Assembly: GCA_947475245.1 (NCBI GenBank)
Contig: CANJLW010000001.1
Coordinates: forward strand, 410,025 to 474,024
Reading direction: 5' to 3'
DNA: 64,000 nucleotides
DNA from: Acetobacteraceae bacterium
GTDB lineage: Bacteria; Pseudomonadota; Alphaproteobacteria; Acetobacterales; Acetobacteraceae
Shown: positions 59,561 to 64,000 of the stretch, in pieces
Layout of the letters: each line of letters starts with the position of its first letter
Numbering within the stretch: position 1 is the stretch's first letter
Made by a program: the position numbers and the translations under genes
The notes under the pieces: generated by a model
What the model saw: the letters and a program-made list of their open reading frames with translations, nothing else
Database searches by the model: none
What the model was told of the DNA's origin: nothing

Positions 59561-60679
59561 TTACGCGTCCACTGGGATCGTGAACAGAAAGATGCAGCCG
59601 CCGCCTGGGTTCTCCTCGACCCAGAGGCGGCCGCCATGGGCTTCGACGATCGTCCGGCAGACCGACAGGCCGATGCCCATACCTTCCTGCTTGGTGGTCA
59701 CGAAGGGTTGAAACAGTTCCGCCTCTATGGCGGCGTCGATGCCCGGGCCTGTATCCGCCACGGCGAAGACCACCATCGATGCGTCCAACCGGCTTTCGAT
59801 CGTCAGATGCCGAACCGGTCGGTTTTCCATCGCTTCAATGGCATTGCGGATCAAATTCAACAGAACCTGTTGTATTTGCACGCGATCAGCCATTATAGAC
59901 AGCTCGTCGGCGGTAATCAGGTGGACGTCGATCCCGCGTTCCTTCGCCCCGACAAGAGCCAGCGCGCACGCCTCCTCGATCAGCTTCGCGGCACTCTCGC
60001 GCGCGCGCGACACCGCGCCGCGCGTAACAAAGGCGCGCAGCCGACGTATGATTTCGCCGCTGCGCAAGGTCTGCTGCCCGGCCTGAGACAGCGCGCGCCG
60101 TACCCGTGCCAGATCGGGCGTATCACCTTCCAACATGCGTTCGGCCGCGTTAAGATAGTTGGACGTCGCGGTCAGCGGTTGGTTCAATTCATGCGATAAT
60201 GCCGCGGCCATCTGCCCCATGGAGCGTACGCGCGATGCGTGCATCAGGTCGTTCTGCAATTCCTGCATCCGAGCCTGGGTTTCCTGCCGCTCCGTCAGAT
60301 CGCGGATGAACCCGGTGAACAAATGCGTGTCACCCTCTCGCACCTCTCCCACCGAAAGTTCCATGGGAAACGTACCGCCATCGGCGCGCAGCCCGACGAC
60401 GACACGACCCTTGCCGATGATCCGACGCTCTCCGGTCGACAGATAGCGCCCCAGATAGGCGTCATGCTGGGATCGGTAAGGTTCCGGCATCAGCATGCTG
60501 ACGTTTCTTCCGCAGGCATCCTCTGACCGGTACCCGAACAGGCGTTCCGCGGCGATACTGAAGGATTGAATGATACCGTTCTGGTCGATCAGGACCATCG
60601 CGTCGGGCACTGTCTCCAGAATGGAGCGCAGCAAGGCCGACTCGGCAATGACGGCGGGCGTGTTTGGATCACGGGGCAT
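59561..60679 (-). CDS. fixL: Oxygen-sensor histidine kinase FixL
   Basis: 372 residues. A PAS domain (about 15-125) contains [14 protein letters not shown], with His72 at the heme-ligand position, and [10 protein letters not shown], with Arg92 at the position of the distal Arg that contacts bound O2. His[13 protein letters not shown] with phospho-acceptor His163. HATPase: N-box [13 protein letters not shown]1 DTGPGID, G2 [12 protein letters not shown]. Cytosolic: no membrane helices, unlike rhizobial FixL. Start ATG 60679 preferred over the upstream TTG. Likely signals low oxygen to FixJ. Confidence 0.9.
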   Translation of the reverse strand: MPRDPNTPAVIAESALLRSILETVPDAMVLIDQNGIIQSFSIAAERLFGYRSEDACGRNVSMLMPEPYRSQHDAYLGRYLSTGERRIIGKGRVVVGLRADGGTFPMELSVGEVREGDTHLFTGFIRDLTERQETQARMQELQNDLMHASRVRSMGQMAAALSHELNQPLTATSNYLNAAERMLEGDTPDLARVRRALSQAGQQTLRSGEIIRRLRAFVTRGAVSRARESAAKLIEEACALALVGAKERGIDVHLITADELSIMADRVQIQQVLLNLIRNAIEAMENRPVRHLTIESRLDASMVVFAVADTGPGIDAAIEAELFQPFVTTKQEGMGIGLSVCRTIVEAHGGRLWVEENPGGGCIFLFTIPVDA

Positions 60680-60720
60680 GGAAGCAGGGAACAGGGCGCG
60701 GGCGCTAAGCACAAGTGGCG

Positions 60721-61092
60721 TCAGACGCAGGGACGCTGAATGAAGCGAAACAGAGCGTCATGCTGCAACGGTTTCTCCATAACCTCCGACACACCAAGCG
60801 CCATCGCCATCCGTGTCAGTTCCGCCGACGGCGATCCCGTCATCAGCGCCACGCGGCTGTGGTCGCCCATGTCGCGCAGGCGACGCAACAGATCGAGTCC
60901 GCTGACCTTGGGCATATGCTGATCGATCAGCAGGCGCAGCGGTCGTTCCGAATGGGCGGCGTGCAAATACTGGCAAGCCGACGCAAAGGTTTCCACATCG
61001 AAGCCCGCGGTTTCCAGCAGGAACTGGAGCGAGTCCCGAACCGCTTCGTCATCGTCCACTACCATGACGATCGGTTGCATCGCGTCGCGCAT
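60721..61092 (-). CDS. Stand-alone receiver protein (FixJ-like receiver without output domain)
   Basis: 123 residues: acidic pocket [11 protein letters not shown], phospho-acceptor Asp57 in [12 protein letters not shown], Thr/Ser in LMTGS and Lys in MEKPL. It ends without a DNA-binding domain. It sits between fixL and fixJ and may draw phosphate from FixL or act as a sink. ATG 61092 has GGAG at good spacing; ATG 61080 is possible. Confidence 0.85.
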   Translation of the reverse strand: MRDAMQPIVMVVDDDEAVRDSLQFLLETAGFDVETFASACQYLHAAHSERPLRLLIDQHMPKVSGLDLLRRLRDMGDHSRVALMTGSPSAELTRMAMALGVSEVMEKPLQHDALFRFIQRPCV

Positions 61093-61167
61093 CTGCCACT
61101 CCGGCGCATAATCTCTCGCCAAGTGTCGGCGCTGCGTTTCGTCTTCGCGTTGACGCAGATCAATCGT

Positions 61168-61803
61168 TCAGCCGGGTTGTCCGCCGCGCGGCTCGACATG
61201 TTCCAACGCGATCGCCATGCGGACGAGTTCCGCCAGGCTGGTGGCACCCATCTTTTCCATCACCCGCGCGCGCTGCACTTCCACGGTGCGAGGGCTGGTG
61301 CCCAGATCGTACGCGATGGTCTTGTTCGGCTGCCCGGCGGTCAGCCGTCGCATCACCTCCCGCTCTCGCGGGGTCAGTGTCGCCAGGCGTCCCTGGACGG
61401 TCGCGACGCCGAGCGCTGCCTCGCTGGTTCGGCGGCTGGTGGCGAGGGCGTTGCGGACGACAGCGATCACGGTATCGCCGGCGAACGGCTTTTCCAGGAA
61501 GTCCATCGCGCCGGCCTTCATGACCTCAACGGCCAGCGCCACGTCGCCGTGGCCGGTCATGACGATCACTGGCAACGGACATCCCTGCTCCAACAGGCGC
61601 TTTTGCAGCGTCAGGCCGTCCATTTCCGGCATGCGCATGTCCGTCAGTATGCATCCCGGTCCGGCGTCGGCGATGTCTTTCAACAATGCGACCGGAGAAT
61701 CATAGGTACGCACGTCGAAGCCTTCGGACACGAGCAGCATGTCGAGCGAATCACGCACCGCCTCGTCATCGTCAACCACATATACGCAGCCTACGTCCGA
61801 CAT
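61168..61803 (-). CDS. fixJ: Response regulator FixJ
   Basis: 211 residues. Receiver with Asp55 (CILTDMRMPEMDG), MTGHGDV and FLEKPF; LuxR-type output domain with LTPREREVMRRLTAGQPNKTIAYDLGTSPRTVEVQRARVMEKMGA (in part: KTIAYDLGTSPRTVE). Length and motifs match FixJ, the activator of fixK under low oxygen. Transcribed away from fixK at 61898. Confidence 0.92.
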   Translation of the reverse strand: MSDVGCVYVVDDDEAVRDSLDMLLVSEGFDVRTYDSPVALLKDIADAGPGCILTDMRMPEMDGLTLQKRLLEQGCPLPVIVMTGHGDVALAVEVMKAGAMDFLEKPFAGDTVIAVVRNALATSRRTSEAALGVATVQGRLATLTPREREVMRRLTAGQPNKTIAYDLGTSPRTVEVQRARVMEKMGATSLAELVRMAIALEHVEPRGGQPG

Positions 61804-61897
61804 AAGGATTTTCCCGTACGGTCAAAACCGAATTTTCGGCCAACCATCTCTTCGATACCCCTGTCTCAACGATCAAGCCAGCCCGTGGGGACAAGAC

Positions 61898-62569
61898 ATG
61901 CAAACCGAAGCGCAATCCATCGCCCGCCAAACGGTTTCCACGGAGCCCGATGCCCTGCATCTGCTTGAACAATTCGGCGCGACGCTGCGCATCCCCCGGA
62001 ATCGCGAAATTCACATGGAAGGCGATCAGGCCAATTACTGCTACCGGGTCGTCAGCGGCTGTGTGCGAACGGTGCGCCTGATGGAAGACGGTCGCCGCCA
62101 GGTCGGGGAGTTCCATCTTGCCGGCGATATGTTCGGCTTTGACGATCTGGGCGTGCACGATCTGGGCGCGGAAGCGGTGTGCGACACGGTCCTGCGCAGG
62201 TTCCCTCGCCGCATGGTCGAAACCTTGGCGGACAGCCGGACGTCTCTGGCGCGTAGGCTGCGCGAACTGGCGTTGAAGCGTCTGCACATCGCGCACGAAC
62301 AAATCGTTCTGCTCGGGCGGAAGACGGCGACCGAACGGTTGGCGAGCTTCCTGCTGGACATGCAAGGGCGGACGGCGACCAAGGGCGGATTTATTGAATT
62401 GCCGATGGGACGGGCGGATATCGCCGATCATCTTGGTCTGACCGTGGAAACGGTTTGTCGGGTGCTTGCCGCGATCAAGCGGGAAGGCGGCATTGCGATC
62501 GAGCGCGCCGGCATCGTCGTGCGCGATTCCCGCACGCTCTGCGCCCTGGCCAACGATACGCGCCACTGA
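61898..62569 (+). CDS. fixK: FixK-type Crp/Fnr regulator
   Basis: 223 residues. A CNMP-type barrel (YRVVSGCVRTVRLMEDGRRQ) without an N-terminal [4Fe-4S] Cys cluster is followed by the helix-turn-helix MGRADIADHLGLTVETVCRVLAAIKREGG (in part: ADIADHLGLTVETVCR), whose LTVETV-x-R pattern recognises TTGAT-N4-ATCAA. Probably controlled by FixJ, whose gene is divergent 94 bases away. ATG 61898 follows GGGG. A strong terminator follows. Confidence 0.9.
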   Translation: MQTEAQSIARQTVSTEPDALHLLEQFGATLRIPRNREIHMEGDQANYCYRVVSGCVRTVRLMEDGRRQVGEFHLAGDMFGFDDLGVHDLGAEAVCDTVLRRFPRRMVETLADSRTSLARRLRELALKRLHIAHEQIVLLGRKTATERLASFLLDMQGRTATKGGFIELPMGRADIADHLGLTVETVCRVLAAIKREGGIAIERAGIVVRDSRTLCALANDTRH

Positions 62570-62600
62570 GTGACGATTGTCGACGAAAACAGGATACAGG

Positions 62601-62639
62601 CGGGGAGCGGAGCGAATGCGCCGCTCCCCGTGCCGTTTT
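62601..62639. terminator. Terminator between fixK and the TPP enzyme gene
   Basis: Perfect 10-bp stem (CGGGGAGCGG / CCGCTCCCCG), 10-base loop, followed by TGCCGTTTT on the plus strand. Suits fixK and, from the other side, the convergent gene. Confidence 0.8.
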
Positions 62640-62644
62640 GCCGG

Positions 62645-64000
62645 CTATGGGAGTTGTTCGCCGCCCTGGAATCGGCGCCATGCGCTCATCTGCACCGCCG
62701 AGGTCAGGCAATGCACGACGACCGGTTTGGTCTTCACGGCGAAGGCCTTGGCAATGCCGGACGCGATTTCCGATTCGTCGCGGATGGTGATGCCTTCCGC
62801 GCCGAATGAACGACCCCAGGCCGCGAAGTCGGGATTGGTCAGACGCATCGCGTCCATGAACTTGCGATCGGGATAGCGCACGTAAGAGTGCATGCCGATC
62901 GTCCCGTACATCGAATTGTCCGAGATGATGATGATCGGGCATGCGCCATACTGGAACGCGGTGGCAATCTCGTTGCCCGCCATCAGCGCGCCGCCATCGC
63001 CCATGAAGGCCACAACCTGCTTACCGGGACGACGTAGGCTTCCCGCCACGGCCATCGGCATGCCCGAACCCATCGCGCCGACGATCGACGACAGGAACTC
63101 CTGCCCCGGCTTGAAGCCGATGTAGCGATGGAGATAGCTGCCGAAGTTTCCGGCGTCGGAGGTGATGACCGCGTCATCCGCCAGGTGTTTGTCGACCTCA
63201 CACACAATGGCGGCAAAGTTGATGCCGTCGGTCGTCGGCTGCCAGGTTTTTTCCAGCAGCGACAGATGAATGCTGTTCAGACCCGCGACCCAGCCCTTGC
63301 GCTTGGCGGCGTCGGCCGGCGCGCCGCGCGCCAGCAGGCATTTGATGACTTCGTGCGGATCGGCCGGAATCCCCAGATCGACTCGCCATACGCGACCGAT
63401 CTCGTTGGCGTCGGGCCAGATATGGACCAGCGGCAGTTGCGGCTGCGGTGCCGACGGGAAGGTGTAGGACTGGCTGACGCTGTCGGTGATGCGCTCTCCG
63501 ATCGAGACCATCAGATCGGCTTTCTTCATCTCCCCGATCAGCGCGGGCGGGACCCGAATACCCATATAGCCGCCGTAGTTCGGATGGCGTGCGTCGAACA
63601 GATGCGGCCGGCGATGCGTCGGGCTGATCGGCAGCATCCATTCTTCCGCCAACCGGCGCAAATCGGCATAGGCGGCGTTGTCGTGCAGCGTATCCGCCAG
63701 CAGCGCCCCGCCGACCAGCACCAGCGGGCGTTCCGCCTTGGCCAGCATGTCCGCCAGACGATCCAGATCCTGCGCGCGCGGCCCGGCCAGCACGCGCGGT
63801 CGCGGCAGATTCACCTCGGCTTCGGTTTCTTCGTCGAAGATGTCCTCGGGCAGGATGACCGCCACTGGGCCGGGCGTGCCGGTTTCCGCCAGATGGAATG
63901 CGCGCGCGATGGCTTCCGAAGCCTGTTCCGGCTCGTTCACCTCGATCACCGATTTGGTGACGTCGGCGAGCAGCTTGGAGTAATTCTGCTCCTGCAACGC
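62645..64000 (-). CDS. Thiamine pyrophosphate enzyme, acetolactate synthase-like (5' part outside the window)
   Basis: About 451 residues visible; the N-terminal PYR domain start is missing. Present: the end of the PYR domain (NEPEQASEAIARAFHLA, then PGPVAVILPEDIF), the central DHS-like domain, and the PP domain with MGDGGALMAGNEIATAFQYG and SDNSMYG (the GDG...N Mg-TPP motif). Best matches in style are acetolactate synthase or related 2-oxoacid decarboxylases of the IlvB family. The small regulatory subunit is not adjacent, so it may be a catabolic member. Confidence 0.85.
   Translation of the reverse strand, partial: ALQEQNYSKLLADVTKSVIEVNEPEQASEAIARAFHLAETGTPGPVAVILPEDIFDEETEAEVNLPRPRVLAGPRAQDLDRLADMLAKAERPLVLVGGALLADTLHDNAAYADLRRLAEEWMLPISPTHRRPHLFDARHPNYGGYMGIRVPPALIGEMKKADLMVSIGERITDSVSQSYTFPSAPQPQLPLVHIWPDANEIGRVWRVDLGIPADPHEVIKCLLARGAPADAAKRKGWVAGLNSIHLSLLEKTWQPTTDGINFAAIVCEVDKHLADDAVITSDAGNFGSYLHRYIGFKPGQEFLSSIVGAMGSGMPMAVAGSLRRPGKQVVAFMGDGGALMAGNEIATAFQYGACPIIIISDNSMYGTIGMHSYVRYPDRKFMDAMRLTNPDFAAWGRSFGAEGITIRDESEIASGIAKAFAVKTKPVVVHCLTSAVQMSAWRRFQGGEQLP

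Noticed and set aside
1-64000. tRNA, rRNA, CRISPR arrays, complete insertion sequences or prophage genes
   Set aside because: I looked in all intergenic gaps over 60 bases and found no cloverleaf, repeat-spacer pattern, transposase or phage structural gene.

Overview
The window is high-GC, densely coded DNA typical of an alphaproteobacterium. A free-living member of the Rhodospirillales/Acetobacterales is my inference, not a proven placement. Supporting signs are a RNase E with a long acidic insertion in its S1 domain, a MucR/Ros zinc-finger regulator, HemJ, a FixL/FixJ/FixK oxygen-sensing module, and many acyl-CoA and branched-chain ABC transporter genes. I see no rRNA, tRNA, CRISPR array or intact insertion sequence.

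Layout. 1-4267: the end of a two-gene unit, namely the C-terminus of an unidentified protein translationally coupled to a 1234-residue Eco57I/PglX-like DNA methyltransferase; the defence locus, if it is one, continues to the left. 4326-14343: a flavin monooxygenase, then housekeeping genes: rne, a Tat-exported amidase, PBP1A, and prfB with its programmed +1 frameshift. 14439-19012: TPR and glycosyltransferase genes with an antisense DUF6614 gene. 19039-25144: thioesterase, CopC-CopD, a histidine kinase whose phospho-acceptor His is Gln, an M20 amidohydrolase and an acyl-CoA dehydrogenase-like gene. 25171-29004: a Crp/Fnr regulator and quinone oxidoreductase flanking an FNR/FixK-type box, then cupin, DUF35 and thiolase-like genes. 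29005-29912: an AT-richer patch with hicBA and a scrap of thiolase-like sequence, the best candidate for recent insertion. 29917-33780: ArsR regulator, MFS transporter, NRDE protein and metallophosphoesterase.

33869-40524 is a long plus-strand run: livH, a livM-livG fusion, livF, a substrate-binding protein, an MBL-fold hydrolase, a HAD phosphatase and hemJ. They are tightly spaced or overlapping and probably import and process an unknown amide, amino acid or aromatic acid. 40525-47427 holds an SDR, a CMD-family protein, a 3-hydroxyisobutyrate dehydrogenase-like enzyme, an OYE-family enzyme, a lipoprotein, an HtrA-like protein with all three catalytic positions replaced, an MBL hydrolase and a solitary DNA methyltransferase. 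47444-51185 (minus) carries an alpha/beta hydrolase, rsmG, DoxX, a glycosyltransferase and a hydratase. 51279-56629 has an AroQ-like protein with altered active site, then a minus-strand operon of two tandem CaiB/BaiF CoA-transferases bracketed by two crotonase genes, with a third crotonase divergent. 56712-64000: mucR, an SDR without its catalytic residues, an MmgE/PrpD protein, fixL, a stand-alone receiver, fixJ, fixK, and a TPP enzyme cut by the window end.

The recurring theme is enzyme folds with missing catalytic residues (HtrA-like, histidine kinase, AroQ-like, two SDRs, a crotonase) inside otherwise well-kept operons. No single undescribed multigene system stands out with certainty. 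The best candidates are the CoA-transferase/crotonase operon, the pseudoprotease, and the methyltransferase locus at the left edge.
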